A stretch of 64,000 nt of DNA from Gonocerus acuteangulatus (GCA_946811695.1 OX328127.1:49181774-49245773), one strand, 5' to 3'; shown: positions 35,444-46,969, counted from the stretch's first letter. The notes: generated by a model from the letters alone, not told the origin. A program made the numbers and translations.

Positions 35444-35939
35444 ATAAAATTTCAACCTATGAAACAGGCGGCTGAAATTCGGTTCAGAAGCAACGAAGAA
35501 AGAACGTGATACCGTAAGTCTAGTGATCTGGGTGAAAGTTTCTCAACTGGAGAAGGTTATAGGGGACAGAAGGAGAGAGGAAGACTTTGAGAAAACACGA
35601 TCAGTGTAAATAGATCCGATAACCGCAAGAGTAGCCCGCATGCGGTGGAAGAGGACACCCTCAGACGATACCTCCCGCTAGAGCTGGGCACGCAGGTAAT
35701 GTATTCCACGCTTTCATCGTACACGCTCTACGCAACAAGCATCTGGCGAGAAATTTAGGAACATGTAAAACCACAGAACAAGCTATAAAACAGTGCAGTT
35801 ATTCAAAAGATTATATTTAACTTACTTGGATGAATTAATAGGTACAGTAATTAACAAAACCTTTATTCAAAGCTCGTTGTTTATCGGTTGACAAGTAATC
35901 AAATCAATGATGTTTCTTGACATTGGGGCGCTCCAGACC
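35444..35939. other. GC-richer sequence upstream of LINE remnant
   Basis: It may be earlier LINE coding or 5' sequence. No motif is visible before the RT block at about 35945. Confidence 0.3.
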
Positions 35940-37087
35940 TGGCCAACGGAATATTCCCTACTAAATGGAAAACCTTCAAACTACTTTTGCTAAGCAAACA
36001 AGCCAAGAACGGCGGTAAACTCAATTAGACCGATTTCATTATTAAATATCGATGGAAAAATTTTGGAAAAAATTATTCACTCCCGACTTTTACACCACTT
36101 GTACTCTAAAAATAAAATTCACCAAAATCAATATGGCTTTATACCACAGCGAGGAGCACCAGATGCAATACATACTGTAGTTGAATTTATTAAAACTGGT
36201 CTCTCAGGAAAAAGTTATGTCTTGCTGATTATCATTGGATATTAAAGGTGCTTTTAACCATGTGTGGTGGCCTTCTTTATTTGAATATTTAAGGTTTATT
36301 GAATGTCCAAAAACACATTTATAAAATTGTACAAAACTACTTGACGGACAGACAAATACTATTAGGACAGACAAATACTATTACTATTACAGTAAAATAT
36401 CGGTAAATTTACTGGACGTCAAAATCGAGTTTTATTCTATTCACTAAGAATCGAATTACACCAAACATGACGTTACGCTTACAGAACGACTACATTCAAC
36501 GTGCAAACTGTATCAAATACCTAGGGATTATATTGTACGTAAAACTTACAATAGGTTAAGGCGCATGCAGGCTTAGAGGGGAATGAGGTGGTTGACCTGC
36601 TCGCTAAATCAGCTGCACCGGATCAGCTATGATAAGATATCACTAATACGTCTAAAATATATACTTAAAGAGAAGAGTGTAGAATCGTGACATAAAAGGT
36701 GGGACGAATCCACAAAAGGCCGACATTTGTATAACTTCATTCCAAAAATCGATAAACCAAAAGGACTAACAACTCACTCATACAGACTGACTCAGCCTCT
36801 TAACAGGACACGGACAAGTAAATTCTTACCTCCACAGATTTAAACATAGAGACTCAGCCGCATGTCCTTGTGACGAACATACAGAACAGACATACACACA
36901 CCTCTTATGCGACTGCAGACTGACCAATGACTACAGACAGGAGCTGGAACGCGTGGTTACAGGAGCTGGAAACCTGTGGCCGGCGAGCCCTCCTCTGCTG
37001 TACAGAAACTTCAAGGGAGATTTGAAAACCTTCAGCAATGAAAGACCAAAATCTTCGAAGATAAGAAGAATAACTTCGTTTATTTAA
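35940..37087 (+). pseudogene. decayed LINE ORF2: RT, RNase H end and C-terminal tail (R1/LOA-like)
   Basis: The RT start reads GIFPTKWKTFKLLLLSKQ (about 35950), then RPISLLNIDGKILEKII and QYGFIPQRGAPDAIHTVVEF (36025-36200), then after a frameshift DIKGAFNHVWWPSLFEYL with the first catalytic Asp (36240). The YADD palm block is absent. KYLGIIL follows near 36520, then an RNase H end, HAGLEGNEVVDLLAKSAA (36568-36620), and finally an intact 93-codon stretch (36809-37087) with CPCDEHTEQTYTHLLCDC, the C-terminal zinc-like motif. Large internal deletions and frameshifts show it is dead. The RNase H form (VKAHAGLEGNE) fits the R1/LOA group. A 3' UTR runs to an AATAAAAAAATAAAAA tail near 37330. Confidence 0.8.
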
Positions 37088-37436
37088 TTTATTTGAATTT
37101 AATATTCTTATTTAATTTTTATTCTCTACATGTAATGTTCATAATAATATGATTTCAGTTTAATTAATTATTAATTTCATCGTATGTTTAGTATACAGTT
37201 GAATTAGTTTGAAAAGTATGTAATTTAGGTAATTGTAAAATACTGTATACAAAAATACATGCGATATGCAATGAATGGGGCATGTAGTCAATAAACGGCC
37301 ACACTGAGGCTATGGGAGAATAAAAAAATAAAAACTTTCAAATTAAACGAAATCCCTGAAATATTTTAGTAACATCTTCAACTGAAAAGTAAAAATAAAT
37401 AATAATGAAGTGAGTAACATTCGAACGCTACCGTCA

Positions 37437-37655
37437 CTGAAAGACCTGGGTCTCCGCCACTGTCCACTTGGTCTTGAGCCAGTTTTTGCCACCTCCTAGG
37501 TTTTGTAAATCACCGTCCAGGTCATTTTTCCATCTTGCCATCGTAGTCTGGGCCGTCTTCTTCTTCTAGCTCCTCCTGGTGATCCCCACAACATTTTTTG
37601 CTAGTCTATCAGGCCTTATCCGTTCTATATGACCATCTTAACTTGCTTTCCACAA
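37437..37655 (-). pseudogene. LINE C-terminal remnant (RTE-like)
   Basis: On the minus strand RIRPDRLAKNVVGITRR is followed, after a stop, by RRRRRPRLRWQD and then, after a frameshift, DLDGDLQNLGGGKNWLKTKW. The pattern of W-G-H-x-x-R-M, then GRPxLRWxDDVxxDL, is a familiar C-terminal signature of RTE-type and related LINEs. At least two frame changes and a stop show it is a pseudogene. Clade assignment is tentative. Confidence 0.6.
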
Positions 37656-38646
37656 TATTGCAGATTATATCGGGTTTGCCATAGAATTCCTTAAGTCCTT
37701 ACCCATTTTGCTCCATTACGGCTACAAATATCTCTCTAAGGACACTCATAGCAAAGAAATGTCACAAAAGGTCCTAAAGTGGCATGTAAAAGACAAGAAA
37801 GCATAATTAAACAATACCAAATTTAAAAAAAAAAACAATTCGATATCTCATCCAATTGACCTAGGGATAACTAAACATTTAACAAGGAGTAAATTAAGTA
37901 TTACAAGAGGCGGCGAGTATGCGAAACATGATATATAGCCGATAAACGATCTAAATAAGTAGGCTTCTATTGGCCAGACTATAAAAAAATTATTATATGT
38001 TAAATACATTTTGCCGGGCCGGAACTTCATAAAGGCAAATATAATATTGAAGTTATAGAAGACCAAGAGAGGATTGGCCGATAGCTGGATGAGATAATGT
38101 GTGTGTTATTTATTGAGAAAGAGATAATGCCCCTCGGCAACGCCTACCAGATGGTAGAAATATAATTAACGAATTTATATAGATATGTAATCCCTTAATT
38201 ATATTTCTTTTTCTTATAGTAAAGCTGGTAGTAAGTCACCGAACACTTAAAATGATACAATTACCAAAAAAAGTTCAAAAACAAATCAAACGAAGGTAAA
38301 TATGAGGAATCAACAAAACTTGTCATTCAGATTATTAGTGTAAGAACGAAATAGGGCATAATAACCAGCATCCGAAATTATTATTTAAATATAATAATAA
38401 TCATACATTATTGATTTACTTGGTAATGTTTTTCGGCTTACGTTATATGTCCAATAGCTGCTGGATCGTCTATTAACAGTTTAGGTCATCTAGTGGTGAT
38501 AAATGTTACAAAACGAATCAGTTTGTGTAAAAAAGTCTGTCAGCAGTCTTTTTCGCTCGACAATATGACCAAAAAAAGTTTATTTAATTTTTATTTAATT
38601 TTAAGTTTATTTTATATATTATTTAATTTTTATTTAATTTTAAGTT

Positions 38647-38682
<36 letters not shown>

Positions 38683-38849
38683 ATATCACCGACAGAATCC
38701 AGGAAATAGCGAGAAATTCAAGCACTTATGTGGAAGAATATTCAGTGGAATAAATTTTCAAATTGATCCTAATAGATATTAAAATAATTCAAATTCTTAA
38801 CACAAGTAAACCACTGGGTATCTGCTTTTTATTTATTTTATTTTATTTT
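37656..38849. other. no recognised gene; short tandem and TA tract
   Basis: At 38583-38652 a TTTATTTAATTTTTATTTAA-type unit repeats about twice, then a (TA)n tract runs at 38653-38679. Nothing else was identified. Confidence 0.45.
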
Positions 38850-38990
38850 TTACGTCCACTACCGTCCACAGTTTTTTGGACGATTTATCTATATGTTAAC
38901 ACACTCCTCAACTGCGGATGCCTTTTCTTTTTTCGAAAGGAACGTGGGAAATGAACCCAGTCACCGGTCCGCCTGAACTTCTTTTTTCCA
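38850..38990 (-). mobile_element. SINE A copy 3
   Basis: On the minus strand, TTCGAAAAAAGAAAAGGC and GTTAACATATAGATAAATCG, then GGACGTAAAAAATAAAATA, match copy 2 at 19307. The head region GTGACTGGGTTCATTTCCC resembles a degraded box B. Confidence 0.65.
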
Positions 38991-40012
38991 AATGAAAAAC
39001 TGCATCAAGTGATATGAGAACATTAAGACTTACTTTCTAAAATAACCAATATTCTAGACTGAAATAGAGCAGAAAACCCAGCTAGAGCAAGGTGGAACGA
39101 CAGTAACAACAAAACAAATAAAAAACCCTACAATTTGTTATTTCCTTTCTTGAAACTATAATTCAACAGAAAATTAGGACAGCATGTACAAAATGACTCT
39201 AGACTTTCGTGGAGACAACGCGTCAAAACTAGCATTTTTTCTATAGATTTTTTTTACCTCCAACATACTTTATACAAAATACGACCAGCGATCATAGACT
39301 TTTTTTCTCTTGAGCATCATTTAGGAAAGGTCGAAGCAGGTTATCGGTAGCCCGAAAAGTAATAGAGGTGGATGGATCCCTTTGTTTTTGTAGCACCCAC
39401 ACTCTCCCGGTCCTCATCTGAGGTTTCATCAGAATATATATCAGCTGAGCTGTTATATGCCAGGGCTCGTTAGACTATACCTTATCGTTACAGGTAACTT
39501 ATCTGTATATGAATGTCTCACATTTTTCTAGTGTTTTTCAATTAACAATTATAAAATAATAATAAAAAATCATTTCAGTCGTGTTCTTATTTTTTCTCGC
39601 AGTAATAAAAAGAAAAGAGCCCCCCCCACAAAGAGGAAAAAAAGGAAACTGTAAAAAGATTAACTTCTTTCGGCTATAAATCCTCGCTTAGGAGTTGTTT
39701 TATAACAGCTTCCAAGCTAAGCTGTAAAATAGCATTAATTCATTTTTAGAAGGCTGTTGCTTTTTAGAATGAAATGTTTAACAGCTTTTACGTAGGCAGA
39801 GTTCCCTAACAATCATGGATCAAATTTTATATAATATAAAATTCTTTCTTTTTCTTAGAATTTATAAATTTTTGACATACTGACAACGAAAGTTTTTGGC
39901 ATATTTGAAAATTATACGAGAATACAGGCAATATCAAAACAATAGTCAATGCGCCATCATAGCCGTAATGGGAAAACCTTACTCATATTTACACTAATGC
40001 CTGTATGTGCAG

Positions 40013-41176
40013 TAGGGTGGCCCTTATTTTTCAACTTTCTAAAATTTTACCTCCCACCCCCCTATCTTGTTCCAATCAACAAAATAACGATCTGTGCAAA
40101 ATTTTAGCTAAATCGAACAACTCCAAGGCGACCCGCACTGATCTTGAAAAATGACATTTTCGTCCGAAAGTGATTTTTTCAGATATTTTTTTTTTAATTA
40201 TTTTATTTTTTAATCACTTTTGAGCAGGTAAGCACTAATAATGGAAATCAAATTAGTCATTTTCTTGTTAATATTGGATAAAAAGATAAACAATCAAGTC
40301 TGTTCCTGCTTCCTGAAAACGCACTTGTTTGAACTGGAAGAATGGAATACCGTTTCGTGTACCAACCAGGAGCTGTAAGACATGCTAGGTGGATGGAAAA
40401 GGCGATTTATCCATTCAACAAAAATGCAGTTGTCTTATACAAGTTGTGTGCTCTATTAAAAACCTAATATTTTTTAATTTTTTCATGATATCCCTGAAAT
40501 GTTTAGAATTAAATTTTGAGATATATGATTCAGAATGATTTTAAATAATTGCTAATAATTGCTTGGGTAGCCTGATGTATCTACATAAATTGCAATAAGA
40601 AACGGATTGAGATAGAACAATATATCCGTTTTTTAACGTAATTAATCGTTGCGTATACTATGTTTCAATTTCAAAGCGTTTGAGGGTCGTCTAGCAGTTG
40701 TCCGATTGCGCAAAAATTTTGCATAAATAGTTTTTTTGTTGATTGGAACAATCAAAGGGATCAACAATCAAAGGAATTTTTCCAATTTTGTGAATTGGAA
40801 AAATCCATATAGCTAAGGGCCACCCTGGAGTGCATTAGTAAAATTATCATATTTTTAACATTTTTTCATGTTATTCCAAACATTTTTAGAATCGACTTTT
40901 AAGATATTTGATTCAGAATGATTTTAAACAATTTCTGGAGTCACATTGATGTAACTACGTAAATGTTTTTTGAGAAAATGATTGAGGTAGAACAGGATAT
41001 CCTTTTTTATCGGAATTAATCGCTGCGTCAACTATGATTCAATTTCAAATTGTTTGCAGGTCGCCTAGCAGTTTTCCGATCGCCCTGAAATTTTGCACAT
41101 CTAGTTTTTTTGTTGGGGGTGGGAGCAGCAACATTTTGACTTTCAAAAAAATTCCCTGTAGCTAAGGGCCACCCAA
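40013..41176. mobile_element. inverted-repeat DNA element with 8-bp target duplication
   Basis: The terminal repeats read TAGGGTGGCCCTTA (left) and TTGGGTGGCCCTTA (right, reverse complement). The flanks are a perfect ATGTGCAG at 40005-40012 and 41177-41184. The inverted similarity continues inward for over 100 bp (GTGCAAAATTT, AGGCGACC). An 8-bp duplication fits the hAT or P superfamilies. There is no transposase ORF. The right half is present twice (see the next entry). Confidence 0.75.
40475..40826 (+). repeat. duplicated right half of the 40013 element (repeat at 40845-41174)
   Basis: Two consecutive copies of about 350 bp share GATTCAGAATGATTTTAAA, GAGGTAGAAC/GAGATAGAAC, ATTAATCG(T/C)TGCGT, GTC(G/C)CCTAGCAGTT-like blocks, and each ends GCTAAGGGCCACCC. 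The element therefore has an extra internal right terminus at 40812-40826. Confidence 0.85.
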
Positions 41177-41532
41177 ATGTGCAGCAGGTCTATGACCATG
41201 TTTATGGTAATCATTGCGGCATTAAAAAAGGTATTCTTGGGCTAAATGGTTTTTATTCATAATTCAGAGCGGGCTTCTTGAAGCACTAATCGTCTTCAGA
41301 GTAATGGAATTAGGGTCACTTAGAGCCCCCCTTACTTGAAATAGTAGTTCTAAAAGTCGCTTACATTGTATTCGTAAAGAAAACCGCGTAGATAAAAGAT
41401 CTTATTATTATTAAAGTCCTGATATATAAAATGTTTCCATGTAGAAGTGTTTTTTTAACAAACCATTCTCCTTTCAAAAAGACTCAAGATAAGTCCACTA
41501 AAATGAATATATCCTATGCGGCTCTTTTGAAC

Positions 41533-41961
41533 TTAAATGGCTTCGTTTTTTGACTGGTTGTCAGACAACCGACAACAGGTTGTATAAGGTGGGAGACTTG
41601 CCTTCCGGCTAAAAGGCACACCTATAAACCAAAAAGGCTGCGATATCTCAACGGCGCCGAAAGTATTGTGGAAACTGTAGATAGCCATTCCACTAGAGGG
41701 GTCCAATTGAAACATCAGAGAGGGAGCCAAGTAATAAATGCGACCACTTAGGAGGAGTTGGGGTCCTGAAGCCGGTATGCCCCCACGTTTCGACCAGACA
41801 AGCCATTCTTCATCAGGTCTTAATATATAAACTCCCTTAATCATCGAGCCACCTTCACATGGGATTAATGCCCTACCGAACGGAAGCATCTCGGGCCCAA
41901 GAAAGAAACGGCTTTGAGGTCGAGTAACCTTTTCGATTAAAAATGTCACTAATTCCTGCAT
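41533..41961 (-). CDS. 142-codon ORF, unrecognised (doubtful)
   Basis: This is the longest ORF in the window, starting MQELVTFLIEKVTRPQ and ending SKNEAI. I recognise no domain, signal peptide or membrane segment. The DNA contains a hammerhead-like Penelope-associated motif near 41800, so the ORF may simply lie in the non-coding part of a retroelement. Length alone is weak evidence at this composition, although the local GC is higher than average. I would not treat it as a gene without transcript support. Confidence 0.15.
   Translation of the reverse strand: MQELVTFLIEKVTRPQSRFFLGPEMLPFGRALIPCEGGSMIKGVYILRPDEEWLVWSKRGGIPASGPQLLLSGRIYYLAPSLMFQLDPSSGMAIYSFHNTFGAVEISQPFWFIGVPFSRKASLPPYTTCCRLSDNQSKNEAI
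41785..41819 (-). other. hammerhead-like / Penelope-associated motif
   Basis: On the minus strand CTGATGA is followed by a roughly 18-base spacer and then GAAACGT. The two core boxes are correct, but the spacer does not form a good stem II, so self-cleavage is doubtful. Confidence 0.35.
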
Positions 41962-42203
41962 CGTATCTAATTTTCAATTTAGTTATAAATTACTTAGTAC
42001 CGTATTGCTCATGAATTTAAAACCTATTACGACGCGTGAAATAAACGGCTATTAAATCCGTTCTGCAAAGGTTTAATGTATTTTCTAATTTCAAAGAACC
42101 AGAAGAAATAGCGATACTGAAGTTACACTCATAAAAGCAATGTTGAAAAAGGTTTTTAAATCTTCATCGATTCTACCTACTAAATACCGAAAATGTCAAC
42201 AGT

Positions 42204-42204
<1 letters not shown>

Positions 42205-42255
<51 letters not shown>
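42205..42255. repeat. 51-base poly-T run
   Basis: Uninterrupted T51. It follows CTACTAAATACCGAAAATG, which resembles the reverse complement of the helentron-like 3' segment (TTTTCGGTGTCTACTAGG). Confidence 0.9.
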
Positions 42256-42258
<3 letters not shown>

Positions 42259-42417
42259 CACAACCTTGTGTAATTGTTAATTACAATAGAGAGAATTATT
42301 TAAAGGAGTGAACAAGGACCGAATTATGAATTCACCCGTTATTTCTAATTCCCTGCAATGAAACTCGGTTGACATGATGACCAATAAATGAGGAACAACT
42401 GTTGATTTTTATTTATT

Positions 42418-42478
42418 CATTATTTTTTAATTTTAACATCCATTATTATTAACTAAAAATCTTGTATTTAAAAAAAAT
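42418..42478 (-). mobile_element. SINE A 3' fragment
   Basis: On the minus strand, TTTTTAGTTAATAATAATGG and ATGTTAAAATTAAAAAATAA match the tail of SINE A copy 2. Head and body are missing. Confidence 0.6.
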
Positions 42479-43365
42479 ATCAGACCACAGAAGCCGTCAA
42501 GTCGTTCCTAAAATGGGAAAACACCACATCAAAACCTCAAATACCATCGGATTCGTCTTACTTAATATGAAATTACATAAATATCTAATCACCTTACAAT
42601 CTGTTCATGAATGAATACAAAGATGGTAATGTCAATGAACTCCACTGTGTACGTCAGGTGGAACTACCCTCTATGGCCCTCTGCGGGTATTCCCTCATAA
42701 GGAAAGCTGCTTATTTCTCGTCTCTCCCAGTGATATAATAATAAAATAATGAATATAATGTAATATCCACTGGTTACGCTAATTATTATATAATTAAAAA
42801 TTACTATTTTTTTTTTTTTTTTTTTTTTTAACGCTAAAATCATTGACATATGCTTATCCTGATTCTTTACTGTCGCAGTTTAATCGACTGAGTTGCAATA
42901 AACTATTGATAAAAATAAAACAATAATTAAAAATATTTCGTTTTCCCGCACTTAAATTTTCTTAATTAAGTAAAATTGTTGAGCAATATAGGAAACAATT
43001 GGCTTAGTTTGACCCTTGAAACAATAATTTACTATGATCTTAAGGTGTATATCGGATGACATTCTTTCTTCGCACTGAAAATGAAAAATAAAGAAAGAAC
43101 CAGTGAACGTTCTTTTATATTTCAAAGCAGATTTCAGAGACAAAACAGCATTATCTGACGGCTGCTGTACATTTCATTCATATATGGAACAACATAAAAG
43201 CTACAACTAGAAATAAGAAAACGTTTCTGCTCTCATAAAATAAAAAGGAAATAATTGTTATTCAACTGACCGTTTTCTTAATCTATTTATTAATTATGCA
43301 TTTTCTTGCTAGGCGGAAGATCAAAAAATAAAACTTTTACCATACAGTTTCACCAACTTTATTCC

Positions 43366-43414
43366 GTCCCGACATGTTTCACACCTTTTTGGTGCCTCTT
43401 TAGGGGAAAAAGTT
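43366..43414 (-). other. hammerhead-like / Penelope-associated motif with good stem
   Basis: On the minus strand CTAAAGA is followed by GGCACCAAAAAGGTGTG and GAAACATGTCGGGAC. CACC pairs perfectly with GGTG across an AAAAA loop, giving a stem II. The first box is CTAAAGA rather than CTGANGA. It is the best-formed of the four such motifs here. Confidence 0.4.
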
Positions 43415-43470
43415 ACAAATAATAAACTTATAGCCTCAACCTGAGGAGGATAACCTTCCACTTGTATGGC

Positions 43471-43499
43471 CACGTCTAGCCTCTAGACGTCTAGACGTG
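43471..43499. repeat. 9-bp inverted repeat before poly-A
   Basis: CACGTCTAG and CTAGACGTG form a perfect 9-bp stem around CCTCTAGACGT. It sits 6 bp before a 30-base poly-A run. Confidence 0.8.
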
Positions 43500-43504
43500 A
43501 CCTG

Positions 43505-43534
<30 letters not shown>
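43505..43534. repeat. 30-base poly-A run
   Basis: Uninterrupted A30 next to the hairpin above. Confidence 0.95.
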
Positions 43535-43536
<2 letters not shown>

Positions 43537-43949
43537 GCCCTTTATATTAGACATTCAATCAGATGTATCATCATCAGTTTCAGTACAATTCTTTTAACAG
43601 CTAGTTTAATTACCTTCATTTATGTACGAATTGTTTTAATGAGTTGAAGATAGTTAGCCGTTGTTCCTTAGACATTTTTGATTGTAATGAATAGCTGAGG
43701 AGTGTTGTTTATACGAGTTTATACTATTGTACTTAATAAACACACAAAAACATCAGATTTTTGTTAATTAGTCTTAATGAATAATAAAAATGCCCACTTG
43801 TCTTAATAATAAAGGGAGGTAATAATCAATAATATATGATGGCGTTTGTTATCAAAACATCAGCCAAAGTGTTTTTTCCCCTCGAAACTGTGTACATTGC
43901 ATCACATCCCCTCCCCCACGCATTAAAAAAAATTGGATGACTTAACCAG

Positions 43950-44150
43950 TAAAATGTGATCAGCTTAAAGTCGGTATTACTTCAGACACAAATTCTCAAT
44001 GTGCCCATAGACGTGTGTATTATATTGCAACGAAACTTGTCCATAAGTCGTGCACATTTTAAGAGAAAGATGTGCTATGAAAATAAACTAAATCGGCCAG
44101 TTAGAAATGAGGCCAAATTACTAATTTCCCCATTCCGGCCGTCATTTTCA
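43950..44150 (-). mobile_element. diverged fragment of helentron-like subtype 1
   Basis: On the minus strand, GGAAATTAGTAATTT, GGCCGATTTAGTTTATTTTC and AAGTTTCGTTGCAATATAAT correspond to one internal tandem unit of subtype 1. No terminus was found. Confidence 0.55.
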
Positions 44151-44199
44151 TATCCATGAGACGAGACTTAATGAATAACATGCCTTGATGAGTAAATTG

Positions 44200-44340
44200 T
44201 TTCGTAAAAAAAAATAAGAAAAAGGCAATCGAGTTCGGTTTAATCCACTTTTTTCGAAAGAAAAGCCACCACTCCTAGTTAGAATCGAACTACTAGACTT
44301 CTTTTTACAAATATTTTTATATCTTTCTGAGGAATGTGCT
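44200..44340 (-). mobile_element. SINE A-related copy 4
   Basis: On the minus strand, GTAGTTCGATTCTAACTAGG (box B) is followed by AGTGGTGGCTTTTCTTTCGA, matching the head-body junction of SINE A copy 2. A poly-A-like tail lies near 44207. Confidence 0.5.
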
Positions 44341-45371
44341 AAGTTATGCAGCACCTGCAAGGCGGAATTTTTTAAGTGGCCCATCCAAAAAAAACAACAT
44401 ATTAATATTCAAAATGCAAAATCTGCAACATTCAGGGGTTAATAAATATGCATGTATAGGATTTCGAATTGGAGGTAAGTTTCAGGTCAACCTTCTCAAC
44501 CCAATCAATGTGTGTAATTTAATCCTGAGCTCTATATTAATGTTTACTATTTTCGAGATGTGTTAAATCACAGGCTGTTTCATCAAGAATGCTCCTCATG
44601 AATCAAACCGCTGGTTCTAATTTCAATAGGCATCCGGAGCATTCTTTTTCTTCATGATGAAATCATTCTAGAAGCGTTAAGTAAGCCAAGTGGGGAGCAT
44701 TTTATTAGGGATTCTTCACAACTCATTAACTCTTATTGTCAGCAATTAATGGGAAGGGCATGCGGGCCTGTCTCCTCATAGGCCTCGGTCCTGTCAGAGA
44801 TTGGATTTATCATTCAGATTGTCATCGAATGATCTTATTGCGACCAAGAAATTAAAGCAGTAATATTTGTTAGAATATTGGGTGGCCTCACTGTGGTCTT
44901 GCGGTTGGGTCTTCAAGTAAGACACGAGAGATAATAATAGAAACACTTGTTAGTTGTTTGAAGCAGATTGAAAGAAACGTGTGCTTCAACATGGATAGCT
45001 ATATGGATCATTTTAAAACGAAAATGGCAAATTGTACACTGTCTTCATATAGAGCCACCTAATTCATAGAGAAAAATCTCAGAGATAATTCGAAAATGAA
45101 GGAATCAATCAGAAGAGAAAATGAGGACGAAGTTAAATAAAATATTGGAAGCCTGTCGGGAATAATTTCTGGAATGTCAAAAAAGTCCGGATTCCTCCCT
45201 CTTCAGAAATATCATGGATAGTGATGGCTTTAGACAATACAACACGTGGTATCAACTCCGAAAAAAATGACTGAAATAAATCATCTTCAAATTTGTATCC
45301 ATATAGTATATGACATATGCGTCGATCAGATGACCATTTTTCACCATATAAGTCCCACAAAGACTTCTAGA
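44341..45371. other. no recognised feature
   Basis: A 75-codon minus-strand ORF at 45133-45360 has no recognised motif. Near 44883 GTGGCCTCACTGTGGTCTTG is faintly tRNA-like, but no box B follows at the right spacing. Confidence 0.4.
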
Positions 45372-46102
45372 ATTAAAATCTACTGGGCGAAGCTATGATT
45401 ACGGACCGAACTGTTCGCCATAATAAACCAGATATTCTCATAATCGACAAGCATAATAAGACTGCTGATATAATTGATATATCAGTGCCGAATGATGAGA
45501 ATATCCGGGAAGCATATGCCGAAAAAGGGAGCGAGGTTAGCTCAGTGGTAGAGCACTGGACTAATAAGCTGGAGGCCTGAGTTCAAATCCCGGGCAAGCA
45601 CTAAAGATGTTTCCTTCTAGTGTCTTCGTTCATGGGTGGAATTCGGCTTCCCTGACCGTCCCTAGGCCAACCCAGCCTTTAATTAATTTATCAATGGGTA
45701 CTTTGGGTGCTAAAGACTCTAGCAGTCGAAGCAGCCAAGGGGAATATCAGGCGGCCGGAGCATAGTACTGACCACACTATCTCCCTAGTGTGCCGTATGG
45801 TCATGAATCAGATACCTCTATAGTATCTGCCCCTCAGGACCCTCGTGGCCTGATACAGGACTGATTTTTTTTTTTTTTTTTACATGCCGAAAAGCTTGGC
45901 CATTGAGTTAAAATATCTCTTTAAGTTAGATTCCGCTAGAGTTACTGCAGTTATTATTTCGACCAATGGTTTGATACCGAATACAACAGTCAGTGCCACC
46001 AAAGATCTGAAATTGCCAGAGGAACACTTAATATTCTCCCGGCAAGCAGTTCTACTCGACACGGCTAGAATAGTAAGAAAATTTCTTAATGCCCATAATT
46101 AA
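45372..46102 (+). pseudogene. R2-like LINE C-terminus with restriction-like endonuclease, split by SINE C
   Basis: The first half reads [18 protein letters not shown] and then [19 protein letters not shown]. The PD-X13-D spacing fits the restriction-like endonuclease of R2-type LINEs (PDX12-14D), which cuts the target DNA during insertion. SINE C interrupts the frame at about 45526. After it the second half resumes as SLAIELKYLFKLDSARVTAV through LLDTARIVRKFLNAHN and a stop at 46102, the usual end of this protein type. A one-base shift separates YWAK from GEAM at the start, and RT sequence is missing upstream. The element is dead and 5'-truncated. Confidence 0.7.
45526..45883 (+). mobile_element. 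SINE C copy 1 (tRNA-Ile-like head), nested with target duplication
   Basis: The head GCGAGGTTAGCTCAGTGGTA starts at 45531, and box B GAGTTCAAATCCC follows. The body matches 34428-34765 in the opposite orientation, and the copy ends CTGATT and a 17-base T run. It is flanked by a perfect 10-bp direct repeat ATGCCGAAAA (45516-45525 and 45884-45893) inside the LINE reading frame. The 3' tail is T or TA rather than A. Confidence 0.9.
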
Positions 46103-46823
46103 TAAATAAAGAAAGCATTTTTAAAAATGAAAATATTTTTTTTACTGGTTGGAACTATCCCCCAGTAAAAATATTCTCCAGTAATCTGAGAGACCCCACC
46201 CCATAATAATAATTTGATAACGCATTCCAAAAAATAACAATTTTCAAAATGAATTACTGAGGTGAGTACTCACAATAACTACTGTTGGTGCACCGTAAAT
46301 AATAATTATATTACCTGCAGGCCTACATTTACTATTTAGGATCAATATTAATAGCAGCACGCACTTTCACATCTCTACACATAAATAAAAAAAACTTCAA
46401 AGTCATCCACAACTAACACCACGTTTTTTATAAATCCTCTGACAGGCGCCAAAACTCAGAATCTCAGGATATCCATAGAGGTAGGGGAGGTAGGAGTCGC
46501 GATTATTTACAACTCAAGTAGTAGCGTCGCTACAAGTTTTACTGGCAACAGTCTCGATCATGCTGGCTCAATTCCGCTGTTTTTTTTTCTACCTTTCTGT
46601 TTTTATATAAAAATGCTTCGTACAACTAAAACTTTTATTTGTTTGGTAAAATAAAAGTAAGATTTTGAGAAGAGCCTTCGATAAAGAGCATTAACTCCCC
46701 AAAGTATGACAATACAGAGAAATAAATTAAAAAATTATGATAAACATAGATAATTCTAGGGTATATTTAGCTCCGCATATGGTTCTATCAAGAATAAGGA
46801 GAAGGAAGATAAATAATCATATG
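46103..46823. other. no recognised feature
   Basis: AT-rich downstream of the LINE remnant. No family match was found. Confidence 0.5.
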
Positions 46824-46894
46824 ATATATATATATATATATCCTTTCTTCTCAAAACACACACACACACACACATGTAAAGATTTAAGTATATA

Positions 46895-46963
<69 letters not shown>
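46824..46963. repeat. compound (TA)n, (CA)n, (GT)n, (TA)n microsatellite
   Basis: A TA run (46824-46841), a CA run (46856-46874), a GT run (about 46895-46912) and a longer TA run (about 46913-46963) follow one another. The CA and GT runs are complementary and could fold back. Confidence 0.9.
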
Positions 46964-46967
<4 letters not shown>

Positions 46968-46969
46968 AT

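Noticed and set aside
44883..44940. tRNA-like sequence GTGGTCTTGCGGTTGGGTCT
   Set aside because: No box B at the proper distance and no fold.
45531..45600. tRNA-Ile (AAT) gene
   Set aside because: Good A and B boxes, but weak acceptor, anticodon and T-stem pairing, and the head is repeated as part of SINE C.
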